In this document: in pieces, positions 1 to 7,802 of the stretch
Layout: each line of letters opens with the position of its first letter
Numbering within the stretch: the stretch's first letter is position 1
DNA from: Rhodoplanes azumiensis
Lineage (GTDB): Bacteria; Pseudomonadota; Alphaproteobacteria; Rhizobiales; Xanthobacteraceae
NCBI RefSeq assembly: GCF_042682915.1
Contig: NZ_JBHUIW010000002.1
Location: forward strand, 331,186 to 395,185
Direction: 5' to 3'
DNA length: 64,000 nt
Made by a program: the position numbers and the translations under genes
Notes under the pieces: generated by a model
What the model saw: only the letters and a program-made list of their open reading frames with translations
The model's database searches: none
What the model was told of the DNA's origin: nothing

Positions 1-10
1 CCGGGCCCCC

Positions 11-724
11 ATGCTGCAACGGAACGACCCGCCGGATACCCAGACGACGGCCGAGCGCCGGCAGGACATTCGCGTCGTCGTCAGCCTGCCGGGTCGATAC
101 GTCCTGCCGCGGCGCCGTACCGTCGACGGAACCAAGCCCGAATTCGCCTGTCGGCTGGTCAACATCTCGCGCCACGGCATGATGCTGGCCGGCCCGGTGA
201 TCGGCAACGTCGAGGAGCCGGTGACGGCGTATTTCGACGAGTTCGGCAAGCTCGAAGGCAAGGTGCTGCGTCGCCTCTACGGTGGCTTCGCGATGAGCAT
301 CGTGGCCGACGTCGAGACGCTCGAACGGCTCGAGGCGAAGCTCGACTGGCTCGACAAGCATCAGCGCGACGCCGCGCCCAACACCCGCCAGCACAAGCGC
401 ATCGTGCCGGTGAACCCGCACTCGACCCTGATCCTCGCCGACGGCACGGTGATGCCGTGCTTCGTCATCGACATGTCGGCCTCGGGCGTCGCCGTGTCGG
501 CCGATCTGCGCCCGCCGATCGGCATGCCGCTCGCGGTCGGCACCGTGGTCGGCCGCGTGGTGCGCCGCTTCGGCTCCGGTTTCGCCGTGCATTTCACCCA
601 CGAGCAGGCGCCGCATCATCTCGAGCAGCTGCTGATCAAGCCGCCGTCGCGGCCGCGGGTCGCCGCCGCCGATCTCGCCTACCGCGAGATCGTCATGATC
701 GACGACGAGCCGCTGCCGTTCTGA
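11..724 (+). CDS. Double PilZ-domain protein
   Basis: This 237-residue soluble protein has two PilZ domains in tandem, roughly residues 17-105 and 125-215. PilZ domains bind cyclic di-GMP through an RxxxR motif and a (D/N)xSxxG motif. Both are visible in each copy: R-rich ERRQDIR and NISRHG in the first, RQHKR and DMSASG in the second. There is no catalytic or DNA-binding domain, no signal peptide and no membrane segment, so it is probably a c-di-GMP receptor or adaptor acting on motility, polysaccharide or envelope targets. The ATG at 11 gives a full two-domain protein, but upstream sequence is missing, so an earlier start cannot be excluded. It is convergent with panC, and the neighbourhood gives no hint of its target. 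Confidence 0.85.
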   Translation: MLQRNDPPDTQTTAERRQDIRVVVSLPGRYVLPRRRTVDGTKPEFACRLVNISRHGMMLAGPVIGNVEEPVTAYFDEFGKLEGKVLRRLYGGFAMSIVADVETLERLEAKLDWLDKHQRDAAPNTRQHKRIVPVNPHSTLILADGTVMPCFVIDMSASGVAVSADLRPPIGMPLAVGTVVGRVVRRFGSGFAVHFTHEQAPHHLEQLLIKPPSRPRVAAADLAYREIVMIDDEPLPF

Positions 725-754
725 CGCGGCGGGGCCGGGCGCGCAGGCGCCGGA

Positions 755-1621
755 TCAGACCGCGAGATTGTCGATCAGCCGCGTGGTGCCGAGCTTGGCC
801 GCGACGAGCAGACGGATCGGGCCGTCCGTCAGGGCGCGCACCGGCGCCAGCGTCTCGGCGTGGCGGGCCTCCAGATAGTCGACCGCGAAGCCCTCGCGTG
901 CCAGGGCCTTGCGGCCGCTCTCCAGCACGGCGCGGATCGGGCGTCCCGCATCGATCTTCGCTGCGCAGTCGGAGAGCACGCGATAGAGCGCCGGGGCGCG
1001 CTGCCGCTCCTCCGCCGACAGATAGGCGTTGCGCGACGAGCGGGCGAGGCCGTCCTTCTCGCGCACGGTCGGCACGCCGATGATCGCCACCCGCAGATCG
1101 AGGTCGGCGGAAAGCCGTGTGACCACCTTGAGCTGCTGATAATCCTTCTGGCCGAACACCGCGATGTCGGGCCGCACCTGGCCGAACAGCTTCGCCACCA
1201 CGGTGGCCACGCCGCCGAAGAAGTGCGGCCGGAAGGCGTCCTCCAGGCCGGCCAGCGCCGGGCCTTCCGGCGCGATGCGGGTCGAGAAGCCGTCCGGATA
1301 CATCACCGCGGTGTCGGGCGCCCAGACGAGGTCGATGCCGGCTTCGGCCAGCGCCGCGACGTCGGCGGCGAGCCGGCGCGGATAGCTCGCAAAATCCTCG
1401 GTCGGGGCGAACTGGGCCGGGTTGACGAAGATCGAGACGACGACCCGGTCGGCCTTGCGGCGGGCCTGGCGCACCAGCGTGAGATGCCCTTCGTGCAGCG
1501 CCCCCATGGTGGGCACGAGCGCGACGGTCTCGCCCGTCCGACGGAACGGCGCGAGGGCGCGATCCAGGGCTTTCAGCGTGCGGGCGACGGGAGGACGGGC
1601 GACGGGAGGACGGGTCGGCAT
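755..1621 (-). CDS. panC: Pantothenate synthetase
   Basis: PanC joins pantoate and beta-alanine with ATP to make pantothenate, the last step of vitamin B5 synthesis, in the cytoplasm. Family signatures are clear: PTMGALHEGHLTLVR near the N-terminus, GQKDYQQ in the middle and the SSRNAYLS loop, in a protein of the usual length (288 residues from this start). I chose the ATG at 1621; the longer reading to 1666 needs a TTG start and adds 15 low-complexity residues. The first codons contain a short tandem duplication encoding RPPVARPPVAR, a possible local slippage. panB is not adjacent. The gene ends 31 bp from the convergent PilZ gene. Confidence 0.95.
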   Translation of the reverse strand: MPTRPPVARPPVARTLKALDRALAPFRRTGETVALVPTMGALHEGHLTLVRQARRKADRVVVSIFVNPAQFAPTEDFASYPRRLAADVAALAEAGIDLVWAPDTAVMYPDGFSTRIAPEGPALAGLEDAFRPHFFGGVATVVAKLFGQVRPDIAVFGQKDYQQLKVVTRLSADLDLRVAIIGVPTVREKDGLARSSRNAYLSAEERQRAPALYRVLSDCAAKIDAGRPIRAVLESGRKALAREGFAVDYLEARHAETLAPVRALTDGPIRLLVAAKLGTTRLIDNLAV

Positions 1622-1797
1622 GATGGTCGGTTCCGGCGGGCGGCGGCGGCCCACGGACGCCGGCAAATCAGCGCCGGGACACCGGCGCGATCGTGGCGCC
1701 CGTTCACCGTGATCTGTTCACGACTCGCCGCGCGGCCGAGAGATAACTTGACCCCCCGATGCGATCAAAACAAAAATCGCCCGGCACGGAGGCGTTT

Positions 1798-2787
1798 ATG
1801 TGGTCGGATCCGGATCATCGTGAGTTGCGTCGGCGGAGCCCGATCTCGGCCCATGTGATCGTCGTCGGCAACGAGAAGGGCGGCTCGGGCAAGTCGACCA
1901 CGGCCATGCATCTCGCCGTCGCGCTGATGAAGGCCGGGCAGCGGGTCGCCACCATCGATCTCGACTCGCGCCAGTCGACGCTGACCCACTACGTCGAGCG
2001 GCGCCGGCTGTGGGGCCACCGGATCGGCCGTCCGCTCGAGATCCCGCTTCACTTCTGCATCGCCCGCGCCGAGGGCGCGCGCGTCGACGAGAACGAGACC
2101 GCCGAGTTCGGCCGCTTCGCCGAGGCCGTCACCGAGATCGAGCACCGGCACGACTTTCTGGTCGTCGACACGCCGGGCGCCGACACCTACCTGTCGCGGC
2201 TCGCCCATTCGATGGCCGACACGCTGGTGACGCCGCTCAACGACTCGTTCCTCGACTTCGACGTGCTGGCGGCCGTCGATCCGCACACCCTCGAGATCAC
2301 CGCGACCAGCCACTATTCCGAGCTGGTGCGCGAGGCGCGCCGGCAGCGCCGCATCGTCGACGGCAAGACCACCGACTGGGTGGTGGTGCGCAATCGTCTC
2401 TCGACGCTCGGCTCGCGCAACCGCCGTCTGGTCGGCGAGGGGCTCGACCGGCTCGCCGGCCGACTCGGCTTCCGCTTCGTCGAGGGCTTCGCCGAGCGGG
2501 TGATCTATCGCGAGTTCTTTCCGCGCGGCCTGACCGCCGTGGATGACATCGGCGAGGAGACGCTCGGCACCCGCCCGAGCCTGTCGCACGTCACGGCCCG
2601 GCTCGAGGTGCAGGGCCTCGTCTCGCATCTGCGCCTGCCGCTCGACGACCGCGGCAAGAAGCGCGCCGAGGCGCGCGCCGAGTGGTTCATGAGCGCCTAT
2701 CGCCCCCTCGACACCGACGAGATCCTCGACGACGCACCGTCGGAGGAGGGGCCGTTGACCTTGCCGCGGATGCCGACGCCGACGTGA
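1798..2787 (+). CDS. mipZ: Division-plane positioning ATPase MipZ
   Basis: This is a ParA/MinD-superfamily P-loop ATPase. MipZ of alphaproteobacteria forms a polar gradient through ParB and inhibits FtsZ polymerisation away from mid-cell. The deviant Walker A motif, NEKGGSGKST, lies about 25 residues from the start, and a Walker B-like VVDTPGAD follows. The phrase AHVIVVGNEKGGSGKSTTA is typical of MipZ rather than plasmid ParA. The ATG at 1798 has a GGAGG (1788-1792) five bases upstream, so it is preferred over 1759. The product is 329 residues, slightly longer than usual owing to a charged tail. There is no parB or minC nearby, which is normal for mipZ. Confidence 0.9.
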   Translation: MWSDPDHRELRRRSPISAHVIVVGNEKGGSGKSTTAMHLAVALMKAGQRVATIDLDSRQSTLTHYVERRRLWGHRIGRPLEIPLHFCIARAEGARVDENETAEFGRFAEAVTEIEHRHDFLVVDTPGADTYLSRLAHSMADTLVTPLNDSFLDFDVLAAVDPHTLEITATSHYSELVREARRQRRIVDGKTTDWVVVRNRLSTLGSRNRRLVGEGLDRLAGRLGFRFVEGFAERVIYREFFPRGLTAVDDIGEETLGTRPSLSHVTARLEVQGLVSHLRLPLDDRGKKRAEARAEWFMSAYRPLDTDEILDDAPSEEGPLTLPRMPTPT

Positions 2788-3006
2788 GGGCGTGCGTTCG
2801 ATTTCCGCTCGTCTCCGCGCATGCCCCGCGCCCGGGACACGCGCGCGGCATGCCGCCGACGCGGCGGCGTGTCGCTCCGGCGGCTTGCCGGGTGCCATTG
2901 CGCCGGCGGCCGTTCGCGGCCACTTCTAGGGGCATGACTCGCCACGGGAGTTCCGCTCCGTTCTGCCATCGGCCCCGTTCGCGCCGCTGCCTTCTCGGGT
3001 GCTCCG

Positions 3007-3759
3007 ATGCCGAAGCCTCCTGACCGCCCCACGACGGACCGCCCGTCGGGCGGCGACACCACGCCGGCCACGACCTCCACGCGCGCCGAGATCGACGCCT
3101 TCGTGGCGCAGGTGAAGGCGCTCGGCGCCGCCCGCGCGCCTGGCACCGTGGCGGGCGGACGTGGCCGCCTCGTCTTCGCCCTCGACGCCACGATGAGCCG
3201 GCAGCCGACCTGGGACACCGCCTGCCGACTGCAGGCCGACATGTTCGCCGAGGCCGGCGCGGTGGGCGGGCTCGACGTGCAGCTCGTCTATTTCCGCGGC
3301 CTGTCCGAGTGCCGGGCGTCGAAATTCGTCTCCGACCCGAAGGCGCTCGCCTCGCTGATGGAGCGAATCGACTGCCGCGGCGGCCACACCCAGATCGGAA
3401 AAGTCCTCTCGCATGTCCGCCGCGAGACCGAGGCGGCCAAGGTGGCGGCGCTGGTCTATGTCGGCGACGCCATGGAGGAGCCGGTCGACGATCTCTGTGC
3501 CCGGGCGGGCGAGCTCGGGCTCGCCGCGGTGCCGTGCTTCGTCTTCCAGGAGGGGCACGATCCGGTCGCCGAGCAGGCCTTCCGTGAGATCGCCCGCCTG
3601 TCGGGTGGCGCCTGGTGCCGGTTCAGCGCCGGATCGGCGCACGAGCTCGGCGCGTTGTTGCGGGCCGTCGCCGCGTATGCGAGCGGTGGCCGCGACGCGC
3701 TGCATCGCCTCGCCGGCCGGAACACCGCCGCGGTGCGCCTCCTGGAGCAGCTTCGATGA
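3007..3759 (+). CDS. VWA-like domain protein paired with a J-protein
   Basis: This 250-residue soluble protein has a von Willebrand A-like fold over about residues 52-220. The metal-site motif reads DATMS (D60-T62-S64), a DxTxS version of the usual DxSxS. The first 45 residues are Thr/Pro-rich and probably disordered. It has no signal peptide. The stop codon overlaps the ATG of the following J-domain membrane protein (ATGA at 3756-3759), so the two are translationally coupled and probably work together. Similar pairs occur in other Hyphomicrobiales as far as I recall, but I know of no function. An assembly or quality-control role with Hsp70 is inference from the neighbour only. Confidence 0.7.
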   Translation: MPKPPDRPTTDRPSGGDTTPATTSTRAEIDAFVAQVKALGAARAPGTVAGGRGRLVFALDATMSRQPTWDTACRLQADMFAEAGAVGGLDVQLVYFRGLSECRASKFVSDPKALASLMERIDCRGGHTQIGKVLSHVRRETEAAKVAALVYVGDAMEEPVDDLCARAGELGLAAVPCFVFQEGHDPVAEQAFREIARLSGGAWCRFSAGSAHELGALLRAVAAYASGGRDALHRLAGRNTAAVRLLEQLR

Positions 3760-4457
3760 CGCTTCTGCTCGGTGTCGCCGTCCTGGTGATCCTGATCGCC
3801 GCCCTCAAGGGCTTCTCCAAGGCCGACCCGCGCGGCCTCGCCAAGGGCGCCCGCATCGCCGGCGGCGTCGCGGCACTGGGCGGCGGCGCCTTCCTGGTGG
3901 CGCGCGGCCAGATCGGGCTCGGCGTGCCGCTCGGCCTCACCGGCCTCGGCCTGCTGGGCTGGCTGCCGTTCGGCGGCGCCACTTTCGGACAGCGCACGCA
4001 GAAGAGCCCGGGGCAGGTGTCCCGGGTGCGCTCGGCCTTCCTGGAGATGGAGCTCGATCACGACAGCGCGACGATGCGGGGCCGTATCGTCGCCGGCCGG
4101 TTCGCCGGCGCGCCGCTCGACGGTCTCGACGTCACGACGCTCGTCGGCCTGTCGGCCGACATGGACGAGGAGAGCCGGACCCTACTGGCCGCGTATCTGG
4201 ACCGCCGGAGTCCCGGCTGGCGTGAACACGCGCAGGGTGGTGCGGGCGCGGGGCAGGGCGGCGCGCCGGGGTCCGGCAAAATGACGGAACAGGAGGCCTA
4301 TCAGATCCTTGGCCTTGAGCCGGGGGCGAGCGCCGACGACATCGGCCGCGCCCACCGGCTGCTGATGAAGAAACTGCATCCCGACCAGGGGGGGGCGACG
4401 TACCTCGCGGCCCGTGTGAACGAGGCCAAGGAGGTTCTGCTTCGCGGACATCGATAA
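3756..4457 (+). CDS. Membrane-anchored J-domain protein
   Basis: This 233-residue protein has one or two N-terminal membrane segments (residues 1-17 and a Gly-rich hydrophobic stretch near 28-70) and a C-terminal J domain. The HPD motif that stimulates Hsp70 ATPase activity is at residues 208-210, followed by a shortened last helix. This layout, membrane anchor first and J domain last, resembles DjlA/Pam18-like co-chaperones, which recruit DnaK to a membrane site. The start overlaps the stop of the VWA gene by four bases. Between anchor and J domain is a conserved-looking segment of about 90 residues (RSAFLEMELDHDSATMRGRI) of unknown role. The partner Hsp70 is not encoded here. Confidence 0.8.
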   Translation: MTLLLGVAVLVILIAALKGFSKADPRGLAKGARIAGGVAALGGGAFLVARGQIGLGVPLGLTGLGLLGWLPFGGATFGQRTQKSPGQVSRVRSAFLEMELDHDSATMRGRIVAGRFAGAPLDGLDVTTLVGLSADMDEESRTLLAAYLDRRSPGWREHAQGGAGAGQGGAPGSGKMTEQEAYQILGLEPGASADDIGRAHRLLMKKLHPDQGGATYLAARVNEAKEVLLRGHR

Positions 4458-4711
4458 GAACTCCGACGCAACGCAACAACGACACGATCGACGGTCACGC
4501 GCCCGCGGCCGACAGGGCCGGGGAGCCTCGCCTCGAAAAAAAATCCCCGATTCCGGGTGTTGTCGGTCGCGGCGGCCGGTCTCGCGTCCTGTTCGCGCGG
4601 TCGTCCGCTCCGTTAAAGACAATTGTGTCCGTTATTTATTAAATCTCGGTTCCCGTGCGGCGCGGGCCTCCCCGTCATGGTTTTCGGAGACGAGGGCTTT
4701 GCAGGACGTTC
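4458..4711. other. Spacer with AT-rich patch, no gene seen
   Basis: Between the J-protein and the repeat there is no credible coding sequence. A short A-run (4539-4546) and an AT-rich patch near 4620-4645 stand out against the GC-rich background, but no clear promoter or terminator can be assigned. Confidence 0.4.
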
Positions 4712-4870
4712 GTCATCCCGGGGCGCGGACCGTCAGGTCCGCGAGCCCGGGATCCATACGCCCGGAGATGGTGGCTTACGACAGACAGGGGGTGTGGATC
4801 CCGGGCTCGGCGCGGAGCCTGTGCTCGGGCGGCGCGAAGCGTCGGCCCGAGTGCGCCGCCCCGGGACGAC
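4712..4870. repeat. Interspersed hairpin repeat, family 1, copy A
   Basis: This 159-bp element has terminal inverted repeats: left end GTCATCCCGGGGCG, right end CGCCCCGGGACGAC. Inside are two further arms containing GAGCCCGGGATCC and GGATCCCGGGCTCG, so the transcript would fold into a compound hairpin. Related copies are at 20079-20191 (opposite orientation), 24192-24316, 44985 onward (partial) and 63132-63168. Copy A has about 35 extra bases near its right end compared with the copy at 24192. It lies between two convergent genes. It carries no coding sequence and looks like a small non-autonomous or REP-like element. Confidence 0.75.
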
Positions 4871-4957
4871 CGAGGTCGGGTCCGAAACGCCGATGCCCGG
4901 CACGAGGCCGGGCATCGGGACGAAACGGTGATCGGGAGCGGCCGGCGGCCGCGCGTC

Positions 4958-6928
4958 TCAGTTCTTGATGGTCAAGCAGGCGAAGTCGTTGCGCTTGAGA
5001 TATTTGCAGGCGGCCTCGGCGGCGTCCTTCTCGAAGCCGGCGAACCGGGCGCGGTAGAAGGTCTTGTTGTCGCGGGTGACGGCCTCGGTGAACGGCTCGG
5101 CGTGGCCGAGCAGCGACTTCGCCTTGGCCTGGGCGGAGGAGAGGCGGCCCTTGGCCTCGCCCTCGTCGCCGAAGGCGCCGATCTGGATGATCCAGCCGCT
5201 GCGGACGACCGGCTTGCGGGCCGGGTCGGCGGCCGGGCGGCTCGCCGCGCTGGCCAGCGCGAAGGTGCTCTCGCCGTCCGCGGCGGCGACCGCCACCGGA
5301 CGGACCGGCGCCGCCGGAGCGGCGACCGGGGCAGGGGCGGGCGCCGCGGCCAGGGTGGCGGGCGCCTGCGGAACCGGAGCCGGCGGGGCGGCGACCGGGG
5401 TGACCGCGGTGACCGCGGTGATCTGCGGGGCGGCCGGTGCGGCCGCGGGCGGTGCGGCGGCGGCTTGGACCGGGGTCTGTACCGGAGTCTGTGCCGGGCG
5501 GGCCTGGGCGGCGGCCGACGGGGTCGCGACAGCGACCTGGACCGGGAGCGACCGCACCGGGGCGGTCTCGGCCGCGGCGGCGTGCACCGGCTGCGCCGGG
5601 GCGGCGGCGATCGCGGCGGCGGCGGCCGGGCGGGCGGGCGCCGGGGTCGGGGCCGGCGCGGCGAGCGAGCGGGTCGTCGCGGCGTTGCGGACGGCGCGGT
5701 CGTCATGCGCCGGAACCACGGGCAGGTGGGCGAGCGGCGGAGTCAGCGACGCGGTCTGCACGCCGCCGAGCTTCACCTTGATGGTCTTGACGGCGATCGG
5801 CTTGATCGGATCGGCGGACGCCTGTGCCTTGCCGGTCTCGGGCTTGCCGGCGGCGGGGCGCTCGATCTTGGCGGCGGCGACGGGGAAGCGGGCGCCCGGC
5901 ATCGCGGTGGCGCCGGCGGCCGCGGTCGGCGGCGTCGCCGGCACGCTGCCGGCGGCGGCGAGCATCACGCGGGGCGTGGCGGGCGGCGGGGCGGCGGCCG
6001 CGGCGACCGCGGTGTCGGCATCGCGCGCCTCGGCGATCATCGGCGCGGTCCGCTTGGTGGACGCGGCGTCGATGTACTTCTCCAGCAGGCTGCGCATCTT
6101 GGCGTCGCGCGCGCCGGCCGAGCTGCCGCCCAGCACCACCGCCACGAGATGGCGGTTGTTGCGCTTCATCGACGAGACGAGATTGAAGCCGGAGGCCCGG
6201 ACATAGCCGGTCTTGATGCCGTCGACGCCCTGCACCGAGCCGAGCAGCCGGTTGTGGTTGCGGATCGTCTGGCCGCGGAACGCGAAGGACGAGATCGAGA
6301 AGTAGCGGTACTGGGTCGGGAACCGCTCCTGGATGGCGCGGCCGAGGATCGCCTGGTCGCGCGCCGAGGTGACCTGGCCGCCGTCGGGCAGGCCGGAGGC
6401 GTTGCGGTAGACGGTGCGGGTCATGCCGAGCGCCCGCGCCTTGCGGGTCATCAGCTTGGCGAAGTCCTCCTCGTCGCCGGCGATCGCCTCGGCGATGACG
6501 ACGGCGGCGTCGTTGGCCGAGCGGGTGACGAGGCCGCGGATCGCCTCGTCGGCCGTGATGGTCTGGCCGGGCTTGAGGCCGAGCTTGGTCGGCGACTGCG
6601 AGGCGGCGTGGGCCGAGACGGGGAGAGGCGTGTCGGGCTTGATCTTGCCGGCCTCCATCCGCTCGAACAGCAGATAGAGCGTCATGATCTTGGTGAGCGA
6701 GGCGGGGTGGCGGATGCCGTCCGGCTCGGCGGCGTGCAGAACCTGGCCCGAATTGGCGTCGACGACGATCGCGGCGTAGGGCGGATTGTAGCCGCCGCCC
6801 TTGGCGACATGGCGCTTGCGCCCGCGCGCATCGGCCGAATCGACGAGAAGGGTAAACGCCGCGACTCCGGCGAGCAGGCCGACGGCGAGCGTGCGATATC
6901 CACGCGTGGTCCCGAATGTCAGGAGCAT
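4958..6928 (-). CDS. D-alanyl-D-alanine carboxypeptidase with SPOR domain
   Basis: This PBP5/DacF-family serine peptidase trims the terminal D-Ala from peptidoglycan stem peptides in the periplasm. An N-terminal signal peptide ends near ADA (residue 34). The three active-site motifs are intact: SLTK at 77-80, SAN at 137-139 and KTG at 239-241. The catalytic part ends near residue 290. A very long Ala/Pro-rich linker, about 280 residues, then leads to a C-terminal SPOR domain (about 575-655), which binds denuded glycan strands at the division site. At 656 residues it is much longer than classic DacF (about 390). The ATG at 6928 has GAGGGG just upstream. Linker codons are highly repetitive and produce large false frames on the opposite strand. 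Confidence 0.92.
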   Translation of the reverse strand: MLLTFGTTRGYRTLAVGLLAGVAAFTLLVDSADARGRKRHVAKGGGYNPPYAAIVVDANSGQVLHAAEPDGIRHPASLTKIMTLYLLFERMEAGKIKPDTPLPVSAHAASQSPTKLGLKPGQTITADEAIRGLVTRSANDAAVVIAEAIAGDEEDFAKLMTRKARALGMTRTVYRNASGLPDGGQVTSARDQAILGRAIQERFPTQYRYFSISSFAFRGQTIRNHNRLLGSVQGVDGIKTGYVRASGFNLVSSMKRNNRHLVAVVLGGSSAGARDAKMRSLLEKYIDAASTKRTAPMIAEARDADTAVAAAAAPPPATPRVMLAAAGSVPATPPTAAAGATAMPGARFPVAAAKIERPAAGKPETGKAQASADPIKPIAVKTIKVKLGGVQTASLTPPLAHLPVVPAHDDRAVRNAATTRSLAAPAPTPAPARPAAAAAIAAAPAQPVHAAAAETAPVRSLPVQVAVATPSAAAQARPAQTPVQTPVQAAAAPPAAAPAAPQITAVTAVTPVAAPPAPVPQAPATLAAAPAPAPVAAPAAPVRPVAVAAADGESTFALASAASRPAADPARKPVVRSGWIIQIGAFGDEGEAKGRLSSAQAKAKSLLGHAEPFTEAVTRDNKTFYRARFAGFEKDAAEAACKYLKRNDFACLTIKN

Positions 6929-7120
6929 TGTTTCCCCTCATCCATCGGTCGCGTTGGCCTGCGCCCGATGTGTCCCCGTGACGTCCTTGGCCGCCGGCCG
7001 TTTGCCAAACCCGCGGCGGCTCACGGTTCCGTTACCAATGAAATCGGGCGTGAACGAGACGACGTGCAGCTCCCAAGCTAGGCAGGCCCGGTTGCGAATT
7101 GGTTAACGAAATATTTGGTT

Positions 7121-7141
7121 AACAGGCAGAATTTGCCTGTT
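7121..7141. promoter_or_regulatory. 21-bp palindrome upstream of phasin
   Basis: AACAGGCA and TGCCTGTT are perfect 8-bp arms around GAATT, in the spacer between the divergent dac and phasin genes. It lies in an unusually AT-rich stretch for this genome and just upstream of a second inverted repeat. It is a candidate operator; which protein binds is unknown. Confidence 0.5.
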
Positions 7142-7145
7142 TTGC

Positions 7146-7184
7146 TGCACTGCAAAATTGCCTCTTGAAAAATTGTGCAGTGCA
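7146..7184. promoter_or_regulatory. Paired TGCACTGCA sites, possible PhaR operator
   Basis: TGCACTGCA at 7146-7154 and its exact reverse complement TGCAGTGCA at 7176-7184 are 30 bp apart, centre to centre, so they face the same side of the helix. PhaR, the PHB-responsive repressor of alphaproteobacteria, is known to bind TGC-N3-GCA type motifs in phasin promoters. Both sites fit that core. They sit 110-150 bp upstream of the phasin start. The assignment to PhaR is inference from the motif and the target gene. Confidence 0.6.
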
Positions 7185-7294
7185 CACTATATTCAGGATG
7201 GTCGCAGCGCACGGGTTCGCGTTCACGTGGTGATCACCGGGTGGTCGCCCAGCCGTGCGGGTTGAGGCCGCAAAATGCAACCGGGAGACGTCCC

Positions 7295-7654
7295 ATGACC
7301 ATCCGTCTCGACACCGTGCAGGGCTTCGGCAAGGACGGGCTCGACGCGACCATGAAGTCGTTCGGCGCCGTGTCGCAGAGCATGCAGGCGATCGCCGCCG
7401 AGGCCGTCGACTATTCGAAGAAGTCGTTCGAGCAGGGCACCCAGGTGCTCGAGCAGATCCTCGGCGCCAAGTCGCTCGACAGCGCGCTCGAGTTGCAGTC
7501 GAACTACATCAAGGCGAGCTACGAGTCGTTCATCGCCCAGTCGAACCGCATGAGCGAGCTCTATGCCGATCTCGCCAAGCAGATCTACAAGCCGCTCGAA
7601 GGCGTCGTCGGCAAGCTGCCGACCTCGCCCTTCGCCGGCCAGGCGACGAGCTGA
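7295..7654 (+). CDS. Phasin family protein
   Basis: Phasins coat polyhydroxybutyrate granules and control their number and size. This 119-residue protein is almost wholly alpha-helical and amphipathic, with the typical phasin signature region SMQAIAAEAVDYSKKSFEQG followed by helices ending in LYADLAKQIYKPLEG. There is no signal peptide. I chose the ATG at 7295, preceded by GGGAG, because the upstream extension to 7175 is not helical and runs into the promoter. An inverted-repeat operator precedes the gene and a strong hairpin terminator follows, so it is a single-gene unit. It implies that the host stores PHB. Confidence 0.9.
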   Translation: MTIRLDTVQGFGKDGLDATMKSFGAVSQSMQAIAAEAVDYSKKSFEQGTQVLEQILGAKSLDSALELQSNYIKASYESFIAQSNRMSELYADLAKQIYKPLEGVVGKLPTSPFAGQATS

Positions 7655-7740
7655 ACGGCCCCCGGCGCGGCCCGCGCCGGCCGACGGCCGGTGACGGCGC
7701 GCCGCGGCCCGATGCCCGCCCACCCCCGAACGCGAGACCC

Positions 7741-7767
7741 AAAGCCCGGCCGCGAGGCCGGGCTTTT
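7741..7767. terminator. Bidirectional intrinsic terminator
   Basis: AGCCCGGCC and GGCCGGGCT form a stem around GCGA, flanked by AAA on the left and TTTT on the right. It ends the phasin transcript and, read backwards, can end the convergent TadG-like gene at 7803. Confidence 0.85.
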
Positions 7768-7802
7768 CTCGTCGATGGAGACGCGCGACGTCGGGACGGC
7801 GA

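Noticed and set aside
4655..7081. 808-residue Gly/Arg-rich frame antisense to the carboxypeptidase
   Set aside because: The real gene has signal peptide, SLTK, SAN and KTG motifs; the opposite frame mirrors its Ala/Pro linker.
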